In this document: one piece after another, positions 49,301 to 59,835 of the stretch
How positions within the stretch are numbered: position 1 is the stretch's first letter
How the letters are laid out: the number at the start of each line of letters is the position of its first letter
Assembly: GCA_008694505.1 (NCBI GenBank)
Contig: VZDJ01007755.1
Coordinates: forward strand, 6,102,936 to 6,166,935
Reading direction: 5' to 3'
Source of the DNA: Cyanoderma ruficeps
Lineage: Eukaryota > Chordata > Aves > Passeriformes > Timaliidae
DNA length: 64,000 bases
The notes under the pieces: model-generated
What the model was told of the DNA's origin: nothing
Database searches by the model: none
Seen by the model: only the letters and a program-made list of their open reading frames with translations
Position numbers and translations under genes: made by a program

Positions 49301-50160
49301 AAACCAGCTGCCTCCCCATTGCGGGAAATGCATGACAAGTATTTCCAGAGAGAAGAGCAGATTAAACTAGTTTTCCATTTAACTTCAGCATTGGCTCATT
49401 AGGGATACCAAGGAAAGATATTCCTTGGTAGGAGCTCACAGCTCTAGTTAGTGTTTGTAACACGTGCTGCGTGATTTTTCCAGCTAAGCTGCAATTTCAG
49501 TTTCTACCCTGAGGGTTACACCCAGAGAAGTTAAAAGGGATGCTGAAAGGTCTCTAAGTACCGAATGTCCGTGTTTCCCCTGGGTCTCTTCCCCTTTTTG
49601 CATAGGCTCATACATCTCTGGGTAGATGCGGAAGCCTGGTCCTCACTGCTCCTTCTATTAGCTCTTGGCTCAGCCAGCCTGGCCAAACCAGTGCTGTCTT
49701 CTTTACCATGAAACCTTTCACCAGTGCCTGTGCCAGGACCTCCTCCATTATATTCTTTTGGGGAAATGGTGACAACTGGAGCTTAGTGGCCTTACAGGAA
49801 AAGTGAGGGTCACCCTCGTTCCCAACAGGGCGCCCAGCTGCTGGCATTGGCTGGTCCTCTGCCCCATGAGACCTCGGGCTGGTTGCACAGGACACTCACC
49901 AAAGAGGTTTTGGTACCCCTGCCTCATTTCTCTCCAGGCCACTCAGTCAGTACTGGAGGCTGAGGCTATCATGCAGGAGAGGGGGCAAAGCTGGTCTCTG
50001 CTCATTCCAGTGCTCACTAAAAATCCTGTAATGCGGGGAAAACCAGGACTTTGCACCAGGCTCAGGCCTTTCCCTGTTCCATCCCAGTTTGCCGCTGAGA
50101 CAGGCAGCACTGGGTGAAACAAAGAGAGAGCAAGAGCAGCTGCGGGAAGATTTCCAGAGA
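46310..50160. other. Unique non-coding sequence
   Basis: No gene recognised. It includes a (CCCT)n run (46423-46441), a T10 run near 47846 and the nuclear-receptor-type palindrome at 47178-47194. Open frames (157 codons at 46177-46650, 118 minus at 48766-49122) lack recognisable content. Confidence 0.55.
47178..47194. promoter_or_regulatory. Palindromic AAGGTCA motif
   Basis: GTAAAGGT, one base (C), ACCTTTAC forms an inverted repeat with 8-bp arms. TAAAGGTCA (47179-47187) fits the ERR-type monomer consensus TNAAGGTCA, and the other strand carries AAGGTGACC. A nuclear-receptor role is inference. Confidence 0.3.
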
Positions 50161-50350
50161 ATAAATATTTCTATTATTTCCCAGCCTGACTGGAAGCATT
50201 CATGGGCTGTGAGGAGATGGTTACTCCCTCCACTGCCTCACTTATCTCAGCCGCTCTAGGTGGTGGTTGCAGCAAATGGCACGCTTGCGAGATAACAGCG
50301 GCTTTAAAGGGCTGCTGCCTCGCAGGGAAAGGGAGATGCTGACTCAGCTG
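50161..50350. promoter_or_regulatory. Candidate enhancer with MARE/AP-1 motif
   Basis: A non-repetitive block with a TGCTGACTCAGCT (50337-50349), 12 of 13 bases of the MAF recognition element and including the AP-1/NF-E2 core TGACTCA. It is followed by CAGCTG E-box sequence and preceded by GAGATAACAG (GATA-like). Motif identity is observed; activity is untested. Confidence 0.3.
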
Positions 50351-50540
50351 CTGGAAGAATCAAGCAAAACATGGAAAAGGCACAAAAGTTTGTTCACAGC
50401 CTGAAGAGGAGAAAATAAGGGAGGGATTCTGAGAATAGGAAGACGCTGAATTCAGGGTGCATCCGCTGGCGAGGGGAGGGGGGAGGCCGGGCCAGCCAAC
50501 AATGGAGCAAAACAAAACAACACAAAGGCAGGAAATGCAG

Positions 50541-50574
50541 AAGTTCAGGTTCACACCAAAGTTCAGGTTCACAC
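50541..50574. repeat. 17-bp tandem duplication, two copies
   Basis: AAGTTCAGGTTCACACC is repeated immediately as AAAGTTCAGGTTCACAC. It is a small local duplication without coding context. Confidence 0.85.
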
Positions 50575-52680
50575 AGTGTAGCTGGGGCAGCTGCCCCACG
50601 CACGACACTAGTACGGCCCCCGCTGTGGCCACTGCACCCCACAACATGGCTGTGCCCACCTGGGGTTTTGGGGGGTCTGTCCCCACACAATTAGGTGGTG
50701 TTGCTTCTGGCTTTGTTCTAAATAAACATGTAACACCTAGTAAGAGGGCTGTGGAGATAAGCTGGTGCTGTGAATGGCACAGCATACGAAGTACCTACAC
50801 AAAGATGGTTTTGTAGTACTCTTGAGAAGCAGAGTATTTTATTCAAAGACAAAAATGATTAAAATGTCAAAAACAGTGGATGTCCCCTGTGACTTTTGCT
50901 TTCTCAAGATTTGTTAACTCACTAGATAAGTTTTGCAGTCCAGCTACTTTGGCTTTGATGAAATAACCAGACTGGTGTAAAAAGTGAAATCTACAGTATT
51001 GTGCATATTTGATGCTCGCATTTCTATAAGCATTTAGGGAGATATATTAAGTACCAAAGCAGGGGCATATCAACAGTTAATTTTCACTCACTACTGATTG
51101 TGTGTGGGAGTTTGCTATAATGTTCATAGTAAGTAATATTTGCAGAGGCCTCTTAACCAGAGAGTCTTCACAGTTTTATTTCCATTGCAGAAACCAGCAT
51201 CTCTGGATACTGAACAAGGCAGCAAAGAAATGACTGCGGGCATAAGGGACAAAACCACATGGAGCTGGACTTGGTTAGCAGGTGTAGCTAGAATTAAAGA
51301 TAAAATGGTTGATATGCAGACTTCCAAACAAAACATATAAGGGAACTGAACTCATCTGCGTGGCTGAGGGCTGAACTGTGAACTGCCCTTGGCCTCCAAC
51401 CCAGTGACAGTGGTTCCCAGGGCCACGCTTTGTGAAACCTCTCTAGTCAGCAGAGAGGAAAGGACGCTGGATGCCCTCAGCCCACTGGGAACCACTCTTG
51501 CAGAGTGGCAGCACCCTTGCTGCCAGGGAGGTGGGTTACAGCTCCCAGAGACTGAGCAGGGAAGGGCTGGTTTCCATCCCGAGGCTTCTCTCTGTCCTTT
51601 TGGAGATGCTCTTGCCAGTTTTTGGGGCCGCATGCAGCTCGCAGCTGAGCCCCCCCGCCCGGCTTTGCTGCTGCCAGAGCAGCTGAGCTCATTAGCATGT
51701 AAAGGAAACGAAACTGCAGCTCCAGCTCTGCTTTGGGTGCAAACCAGGGGACCACGCAGGAGACACACAGATCCCCGTGCAGCTCAGACCCCCGAGGAAA
51801 AGCAGGAAGCTGTAACCATTTCTGATGGGTCGGCACCATTTGCCGAAGAGACCCTGGCAATGGAGAGGTGCTTTGCTCCCATTTGGCGTCCGCAGCGCCA
51901 CGGGAAGAGGGAGGGTAGAGCCCTGTGGAGGGGACCCTCTCACTGGAGCCAAGCAGCCAAAGTCCTCTGGACAGCCGGGGGTCTTATTCAGCGTCTGTAA
52001 ATCTCCGCGTAAATTTATGGCACTATATAAAAGTTTAAAAAGAATGAAGAAGCTTCTGTTCTGTAAGGAAAGGAAGTGGTGGGGAAAGGAGTAGAGGCAG
52101 GCTTAATTTGTGCAGTAGCCTGGAAAGAGTCCATAGGGAGTTTAAAAAGCAATTGTATTTTGGATCCTGAAATTAAGCAGCAAGCCACTCGCTGTTTGGC
52201 TGAGGGTGAAGTGGTCAAATGTCATGACATGTGAGGGAAAACAGCAGCTTTCCATCCCCTGTGGGAGTGCTGGAGCGAGGGGTTTGGAGGGGGAAGAGAG
52301 GGTAACTGCACCAGAGGAATAAAAAAAAAAAAGGCAACCAAAAAAACCCCAACAACAACAACAACAAAACAGGACAGGAAAGCATGGACGGAAATTTCAG
52401 CAGAAGGCCCAAGCCTGCCACAGCAGCAACACACACAGAGGCTGTAGTGTGGCTGGAGAAAGGAAGAGGATGCATGGGGCAGAGGGGGAAGGGTGAGGGG
52501 GAAGGAGGGCTGGGGATTATAAACCATTGTCAGCTTAATTTCATTTCCCAGGAAAATAAAAAAACGATTTGTAGGCACACAGATGAGAACAAGGAGATGA
52601 GATTCAGCCAAGACAGGTTTGTTAAGAACATATTGCATCAAATCAAATTAATTTCATTGTGTGGTAAAGTAATAGGCTTT
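50575..52680. other. Unique non-coding sequence, GC-rich at 51.4-52.0 kb
   Basis: No gene recognised. The 203-codon plus frame at 51389-52000 overlaps open minus-strand frames and has no known domain. A consensus TATATAAAAG occurs at 52024-52033 just downstream of CpG-containing sequence. An A12 run followed by ACC/AAC-rich sequence with (AAC)5 occupies 52321-52372. Confidence 0.5.
52321..52372. repeat. Poly-A and (AAC)n low-complexity tract
   Basis: Twelve A's (52321-52332), a mixed A/C spacer and about five AAC units (52351-52370). It is similar in kind to the tracts at 5411 and 41531. Confidence 0.85.
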
Positions 52681-52750
52681 TTTGGATATACTTGAGGTTA
52701 GCAAGGCTTTTGACAGTCTTCCAAACATCCTCCTAAGCAAACTGGGGAAG
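52681..52750 (+). mobile_element. CR1 reverse-transcriptase fragment, degenerate
   Basis: Conceptual translation gives EVSKAFDSLPNILLSKLGKH. This is the well-known CR1 reverse-transcriptase segment (usually D-F-S-K-A-F-D-T-V-S-H-N-I-L-L) with one codon missing. The nucleotide phrases 'agcaaggcttttgaca' and 'aacatcctcctaagcaaact' are typical of avian CR1 copies. Upstream 'ggatatacttgag' continues the match; downstream similarity is lost. An in-frame stop follows within about ten codons. It is a fossil fragment, not a gene. Confidence 0.8.
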
Positions 52751-53479
52751 CACGCTCTAACTCGACCTCCTGCAACATGACAGAAAATCTAATTGGAAGC
52801 TGTATGAAAGGATTTAGTTTCTAGCTAAGAGCAGATTCTTTGAGGTCTCTCCCAGGACCTGGTACAAACAGCATTCAGCAAGGAAGAGAGATCACACCTT
52901 CATGGAAATGTTTAAAATATTTTGAACAGCAATGTTCAAGTTTGAAAAAGGTCTTCATTCAAAATAATGCAGTGGAGAGGCATCCATGCAATCTGGTGGA
53001 AGCAGAACCAAACTGGAATCAGGCAGAAGACACGGAGGTGCGACCAACCAGGGGACCACTGAGAGGACAATCTGGGAAACAGGATCACAAGCTGAACACA
53101 AAGTAACAGGACATCATGGCAAAAGAGGAGAGAGCTGGTTAACGGGAGGTGTGAATGGGAAGAGCTGAACCACAGATGAAGCAACCTGGCTACATGAACT
53201 GTCCTAGCCCAAACAGGGGGCCAGTGCCAGGCTGTGCCTTAAGACTGACTGAGGGAACAGTCTGGAAGGGACAACCTGTAGAGAGAGACTGGGCCAACCA
53301 TGGATCATTCCAAAGACAAAAGACTGAGGGGAAACCCAGGCGATTTCCAAGCTAGAAAATGCCATTGCCAAGAAACAGGGATTGTTTGGTTCTCCATGTT
53401 CACAGAGAACAGGAGCAACACAAATAGCAAAAACTACAGCAAGGAGAGTAAGGTAAAATGCAAGGGAAGGACAGCATGG
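52751..53479. other. Unassigned sequence between two CR1 pieces
   Basis: No gene recognised. Some phrases (for instance 'gaggtctctcccagg' near 52840, and the 53320-53470 part) have a CR1-like texture, so the whole 52.68-53.63 kb stretch may be one old, internally deleted CR1. The similarity is too weak to call by eye. Confidence 0.4.
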
Positions 53480-53625
53480 TTTGAGGGATCTCTGTCTCTC
53501 AAGGTCTTTAAGAACAGGTTAAGTGAAAATTAATAGAAGAGCGTTAATGGTGGTTGGCCCTCTTTTAGGACATTGGGTTGGTTAAACCTCCAAAGGCCCC
53601 TGCCAGGCCAGCACTCTTTGACACA
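53480..53625 (+). mobile_element. Ancient CR1-like LINE 3' fragment
   Basis: The string 'caaggtctttaagaacagg' and, further on, 'aggacattgggttgg', 'acctccaaaggcccctgcc' match the order and spacing of old CR1 3' ends: 'gaggtctttaagaacagg', then 'gggctggactagatgacctc', then 'aggtcccttccag'. Divergence is high and no terminal tail repeat survives. It shares orientation with the reverse-transcriptase fragment about 0.7 kb upstream. Confidence 0.65.
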
Positions 53626-54177
53626 GTAGTGAAAATAAAAATGGTTCAGCACAAGCCCTTCAATAATAACTCCAGGTATGCAGTCTAATAGCTTAATAGG
53701 ACTGTTTAGGTTATTTTGTTCAGGATTTGGATGCTGACCAGAATCCATAGTCAGGACTAGTTTTGCTACTGCTGTCAATATGGCCAAATTTTCACCCTGG
53801 GATTCCAGCTCCCTCCACCATCTCCTGCAACTCTCAACAACATGTTCGTATCACCCATTTTTATTGGCTTTTTTCTCTACTTCCTGGTCAGTTGCTCTGT
53901 GAAATGCCTAAGAGAGCCTGGACTTTTAAAGTCACACACAAACACGGAAGGGCTCAGTCAGATTTTCCTGTACCCACAGGCACCCCTGCCTACATCCAGG
54001 TCAACATATCCTATTATCTTCATGTTTTGCTTTGCTGACATTTATTAATGCCACTGCTTGGTTAAAGAAAATTTTATTGGGCTAAGAAAGCATGATATGG
54101 TGATGTTCATTACTGATATAACTTCTCCTTTCATTCATCATAGCCATAATTAATTTTCTAGCATGGATATAGGCTGA
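53626..54177. other. Unique non-coding sequence
   Basis: No gene or repeat recognised. It leads into the first copy of a duplicated 73-bp module. The 91-codon frame at 53763-54038 is unfamiliar. Confidence 0.5.
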
Positions 54178-54250
54178 GATTTAAAGCCATCCTCGTGAAA
54201 TGAATTAGCCCCTTTTCTCCTCTTATTTGGAGTTCCCTATTGTGAATATA
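54178..54250 (+). repeat. 73-bp duplicated module, copy 1
   Basis: Aligned without gaps to 54765-54837, 62 of 73 positions agree by hand count. The best-preserved blocks are AAATGAATTAGCCCC, TCTTATTTGGAGTTCCCT and TTGTGAATATA, with the differences grouped between them. It matches no transposon family I know. Confidence 0.85.
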
Positions 54251-54764
54251 CTCCAAGTGTAATAGAGAGGCAATTTATGAGAATGAAATCTCATCTGTGT
54301 CCTATTCCTTGCCCTCTCTCTGGTGATTTTATTATGCAGGGGTGGCTCTTGCCATTTGTTTAGAGGCTGGGCTGCATTTGTTATTATAAGTTCAACAGGT
54401 TGTTTAGCATACATTAATGCACAGCAGGGAGCAGAGGCAGACCTTGGATGCCTAACATCAAACAGTCAAAGCATGCAGTTGGGGTCTGTGGGTGAGGGGT
54501 GTTGCTTCATGGAACATTTCAGCAGCAAATAAAACCTCAGTGAAGGCCCACAGTGGCCCAAGACTCAAATCCCACTAAGCCACAGGTCAATCCTAGAGGA
54601 AGAGGTGGACACAGCAACTTGTGGGCAGGAACCTTGACCTGACCCTGGCACCAGCACACCCCTATCACACCCAGTTGAGTCCGTTAACACAGCTGAAAAT
54701 GCAAAGATGGGATGGATGAGCTGTTTTCATCCAAAGAGAAGTCTGCTATTAGTGCATCTGATAA
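54251..54764. other. Spacer between the two copies of the module
   Basis: No gene recognised and no further similarity to the module seen. It carries ordinary mixed-composition sequence. Confidence 0.5.
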
Positions 54765-54837
54765 GATTTAAAGACACCTCTCTGAAATGAATTAGCCCCA
54801 TTCCTTGTCTTATTTGGAGTTCCCTGTTGTGAATATA
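54765..54837 (+). repeat. 73-bp duplicated module, copy 2
   Basis: Second copy, same orientation, start-to-start distance 587 bp. No obvious similarity extends beyond the module on either side, so either a small segment was duplicated or a longer duplication has decayed outside a retained core. Confidence 0.85.
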
Positions 54838-57800
54838 ATGACAGCAGTGTGTGGAGAAAGCTGCCGACTTCCTGGGGATGAGCACTCAGCTTCAAGGGAG
54901 CTCAGGAAAGCTGAACGGAAGAAACAAAGGTTTTTGCAAAGCAGTGCGCTGCAGTGACAATTCTCCAAGGCCCTGCTCAGGGACTCTGGTGTTCACAAGC
55001 AGCTACAGCTCCCCAGGCCTCAGCAGAAGAGCTCGTACCTCTGGCTTGTGTCAGAAAGTTCCAGTTCCCTTGGTAAACCAAGGGGTAACTATTCAGCAAC
55101 TTTAAAAAGGCCCATAGCATCAAATGGTAACTTCAAGCCTTTAAACAACAAAAACCATCTTGCATAGAAGAGGAGATCCTGGCAATCACAGTTACAAGGG
55201 TCCTCTTGCAGGAGGATGTGTATGTAGCTGGATCCAGGGAGGAAACAACCATGGCCACCAGCAATGCCCCTGCCAGTGACTGGAGATGCTGCACAGGGTG
55301 ATGTTTTGTGACTGCCATGCTGAATTGAAAATAAAAATTCACCTCGGTAACTTTTCAAATGTTTTTTACCTTTAGAAAGTGGCTGCATTTGATTTTCCAG
55401 AAAACTGGCATGTAGGTGATTAAAACTGCACATATCATCCTAATATCATATCCTCACTACTGAACTTCTAACCTGACACATACATTGCATACTATAACCT
55501 GTTTCTCTTGATTATTAACCTTGAACATGGCAACCTATAAATCATCAGTGAAACAGCTGGTGCTCAGCATTGCCCCAAAGGTGTATGATTACGATCATTT
55601 TATATATATCTTGCTATGCAGACATGAAAAATTCATTGAAGAGCTTGGTATTGTAAGACTTATTGTAATGAATTTTCTTTAAAACATAGATCATACTTAA
55701 AATAGGTGTCTGCTCATTATAATGTAGCCATTTATATCTTCTTGAATTACTGGTGTGACGCTTGGCTGATTTCTAAAATTTAAATGTAATACCTAAACAA
55801 ATTCAGAGTGGTCAGTTTGCCTGTACTTCATGATGACATTTTCATTTCTAGTTTTACACCTTTATTTCTATCAGGGTAAGGACTCACACCTGCAGAAATA
55901 TTGAGAGGATTACAGATTTTTTTCCCTGCAATACTTGGTGTTACATCCATCACTGCTGGGATTTCAGTAGCTGCCGTTGGCACTTTAGCTTTGGGGGTGG
56001 TAGCTGTAGATTCACCTGAGGTTTGGTGCCAGCAAGCCCATGAATCGTACAATTGTAAGTCAGTAATAGAACCAAAGGGAATAAACAAAACATAAAACAG
56101 GATATAAAGCCAGAATTTGAAAATAAAATTTTAAAAGCTATGAAATCTGATGGCCAGGACCTCAAGGAAGATGGGGAGGTAGTCCAGAGGTAGCAGGTCA
56201 TCTGGTGACATTTTGGTTTTCAGGATGGCATCCTCACCTTGTCCATCCTCCCAACAGCCATGTGCATAAACACAGCCTGTGTCAGCTAAAAATGTGCTCA
56301 GTGATTTAAAGCTACCCAGCACCCATCTAGTGAGCACTGAGAAGCCTGTGCCACATGTTCCCATCCTACACACATTTTACAGAGAGGCTCTAACTGTTCG
56401 TGTCTAAACTTGAGTGGTTGTTGGCAGGTGACGGGAATCATGAGAGAGGCCCTGCATTTTGCTACTGATTCATACCATCAATCTTGCAGATGAAACCATT
56501 CTTTTCCATGAGGTTATGAGAGGATTTTGTCACCTCTGGCTTCCCTCCCTCGTGCAGCTGCTCTGCCAGAAACCCTGCCTAGGATGCGAGAGCAGCCTTG
56601 TGCCAGCCCCTCCCATGCATTTTGGTCAAGATAACAGTGTCAGTGAGGGAGGCTCTCCCTGCCCATGCTGTAGCCTCCATTAACAAAATTCACCAATACC
56701 TGCAGAGCTCCACCAAGGACTACCTCAGCCACAGACCCCTTCAGTCTTCACCTTGCACCCCAGGGGCATCAGTACCACCTTGAACCTGGCAGAGAAACCA
56801 CGGTATTCCCACCGAAATCTCTACGTTCCTCCCTGAACTCCTGGTTCTGATTTTGCCTGTGACAATTTTTGTTTGCTGCAAGCAGCAGACACAAAGACAT
56901 TTGCGTGCAACCTTATTGCACATTGGTCATCAAAGAGATCTGTGCAGATTTAATTTGCTTTTGCCTGCTCACAACATATTTTCCCTTACCTCTCAGAAAG
57001 AGTGAAGACAAGCATAAAAGCCAGCTCCACAATTGCTTGCAGATTATTTCTGTAGTGCAAACAGTAAAGGCTCAGCAAGAAAACCTGATACCTCTGCACG
57101 CAAATGTTGCTTGGGTCACCAGAGGCATGAGGCCTAAGAAGAGATTTAAAAGCCACCTCTCCATGAGGAATAAGCGAAGAGAAGCATAATTTGTTCCAAT
57201 TTAGTTAAGATTCTCTTGGCACGTGAACTTGCAACTGCTTTAGGAAGACTTCATTAAACGCTGTGCAAGGAAGCCCACTCATCCTTTAATTTGTATACAA
57301 TAAAATCCAGTGATAGAAACAGTTTTGCAAATCCCATTCCAAATCCAGGTTTAAAGCAGCCACCTCTGAAATGGTTGTGGTAAAATGCTGCACACATTTG
57401 AGTGCTGTTACCGCATGGTGTGATCCCTACTAGCCATCAACAGCAGAGAAGCCGATCCAAAATCATTAGAGGCTGTTACATAGAAAGGGTGCCAAGAAGA
57501 GCTGATAAACATGAGGTATTTAGCAGCACGTACTGAAAACAGGCTGAAAGATATTTTGGAGCTTGCCTCTCATGGTTTCTAGAAAATGGCTGTTTTCCTT
57601 TGGATTAAATATAAGTATACTGTAGGCAAGAAATTATGGCCGTTCTTCACATGGCAAGGGAAACTAATAGGGCAATGAAAAGCTTGTTCAATTCAAACAC
57701 TGAGTATTAAAGCCAGCAGATACCTTTTTCTTTCCCTGAATGCTTCTTTTCAGTGCAGTTGTATAGAGCCAATGACAGGTTCTCCTTGGTAGAAACTGGT

Positions 57801-58680
57801 ACTTGGAAAGCTAGAGTTTAGGCCTTTTTAAAACTAGCAGTTTCTGCTAGAAGACCAGTGGATACTGGAAGCATCACCTAAGCACTTCTTGCTATCTGAT
57901 AGAAAGTGGACAAGGATGGAAAATCCAGGAATACTATCTTCTCTCTGCCTGTCCCTGATGTATCCACAAGCTTCCTTACTGAGGCAGCTGTAAGCAAAGC
58001 CAAGGAAGCACTAAGGTTGGGCTTTTCAGCACACCTGCATGACCAAGGAGAAAAAGAAGTTGTTAGCTTAGAATGTACTAAAGCTTTAGCAGTTTACCCT
58101 ACCAGCAGAACAATGTGTACAGCAGAAGCCTTTTGAGGAGAACACAAAGATTAATGATGCAAATCTTGCCTTTTAAAACCACTGCCTGAACTTGCAACTT
58201 TGCTAACTGTATTAGTCAGATGAAGCAGCTGCACCGTCATATCCAGGGATGACTAAAGGAATATTAAAGAAACATGAACTACCACCATCCTGAAGAAGTC
58301 AGTGTACTGATTTATGTTCCCATTTCTGTGATGTACTATGCAGTCAGAACAAAAAGCAGCCCCAAGGTCAAGTGGTAGCAAGTTGTGCAGTGAAAGCAAT
58401 AGCCATTGACAGTGTGAACTCAACGGGACAATGAGAAGCAGGACCCACAGCTTGGCACAGAGTTTTCCGTGGAGGTGGAAGACAGAGGAGAGAAGGTGGC
58501 AGATTTGGTACGTCGCAGCAGGGTAGCAGGTTTGCCATCGTACAGTGGCAGCCATTGATTGAGGGGGGCCGTACTACGACAGCCCAAGATGTAATGAAGA
58601 TTGTCATGTTCAAGGATGAGCCGGAGTTCTACCCAGGCAGTCCTAATCAGGGTGGTTTGAGTGCTGCATGATTGTTGCTA
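54838..58680. other. Unique non-coding sequence
   Basis: No gene recognised. The stretches 55350-55760 and 57200-57700 are AT-rich and non-repetitive. A 66-codon hydrophobic frame follows an acceptor-like AG at 55896 and ends at a stop near 56093. A 76-codon frame at 57906-58136 and an ATG-less frame of about 77 codons ending near 58671 look peptide-like but match no family I know. Confidence 0.5.
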
Positions 58681-58830
58681 ACATTAGCCTCACAACATCT
58701 CTGTGAAGAAGGCAAGTGTCATTCTCCATTCGGAAGATTGGAAACCGCAATTAAAGCAACCGCCTCAGGGAAGCAGACAGAATTAGAAATTGAATCTGGA
58801 GTCCTGGTCTGCTGATTCGCCCACGGGTTC
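58681..58830 (+). mobile_element. MIR-like ancient SINE fragment
   Basis: The order of phrases follows the MIR core and 3' half: 'cctcacaac...ctctgtgaagaaggcaagtgtcattctccatt' (MIR: cctcacaac, ctgtgaggtaggta, ttatccccatt), 'gaagattggaaaccg' (gatgaggaaactgag), 'aagcaaccgcctcaggg' (aagtaacttgcccaaggtc), 'cagacagaattagaa' (acagctagtaag), then 'tgaatctggagtcctggtctgctgattcgccca'. Divergence is large, as expected for an element that predates the bird-mammal split. It is non-coding. Confidence 0.6.
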
Positions 58831-59802
58831 ACCTTTCAAACTTGGGAGAGGGCAAGGTAAAACAGTCGGAGGGCACCTTTTACCTGCAGCCCCAGAGACA
58901 CTCCCTCAGACTCCAGCGATAGCTCCAGCCTAATCAAACAGGCACAAAAGAGCAAACGCTGCTTGCAAAACAAAGCGCATACCCCACTGGTCACTGGAGT
59001 GCTACAAGCTGGAATCAATGCGATGATTGTGACAGCTGAGAACAAATTCAGCTATGTTTGACAACTTCCAGAAAATATTGGCAGAGGACAGGGAGTCTGC
59101 ACTGCCCAGCAGCACCTTTGTGAATTGATTAGCCATATAGCAGATGGCAAGCCTGCTGCAGACTGAGACAGCAGAAGATGGCCAGTCTGGTTGAGAAGAA
59201 CTTGAAGACGACTGGGAAGAAAAAGCATGTCCTTACAGTGACAGCCCACAATGATATTTCAGAAATGTCACATGCATGGCAGATGAGGAACAGGACTGAT
59301 TTTTAACATTTTCTTCAGCTATTTATTACCAGCACCTGTCTGGCTTATAAAACAAAATTATATAGCTTCGTTTAAATCCTTCACTTTCACCTCTTTCCTT
59401 CACAAAAAATCCTTAATATTTTTTTTTCTTTTTGAAATATTCTTCTAGAATCAACTGATATGTTTGAGAGAACTTCTGCGCTTTCTCTGAAAGCAGACAT
59501 GCCTTGAAAGTTTCATTTTAGGAAAATATATTCTGGACAAAGAGCAAAGACTTTGCCTTTCTCCTCCTGCCACATATTTTTGGGAGGGGTTTGGCACATA
59601 TTTGGGGAAAATTCATATTTTCTAATGGTTTTAGGAAATGCCTTAGGCTATTCAGAGTCTGCACAGCTGCTCATCAGTAGCCAGCCATGGCTGAAAGAGC
59701 AGAAACTATGGTTCAGAAAAATATGCCATCTTTGTCTGGTGCAGAACAATGCTGCTGCAGTGAAATACAATGGCCGTCTCTTATTTTCCACTAGCCCTTA
59801 GA
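58831..59802. other. Unique non-coding sequence
   Basis: No gene recognised. Mixed composition, with a T-rich stretch near 59420. Short frames only. Confidence 0.5.
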
Positions 59803-59835
59803 AGGGGGGCGGGGGGGNGGGGAAGGACGAGGGAA
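59803..59835 (+). repeat. G-rich tract containing one N
   Basis: Runs of six and seven G's flank a single C, then an undetermined base at 59818 and four more G's. The N probably reflects a sequencing failure in the G-run. The tract satisfies a simple G-quadruplex pattern. Confidence 0.75.

Noticed and set aside
51389..52000. 203-codon plus-strand frame
   Set aside because: Several minus-strand frames are open over the same bases, and no domain or codon pattern supports it.
58429..58671. ATG-less plus frame of about 77 codons with a protein-like C-terminal part
   Set aside because: No family recognised, no start or convincing acceptor, and minus-strand frames are open over the same bases. 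Left as a remark only.
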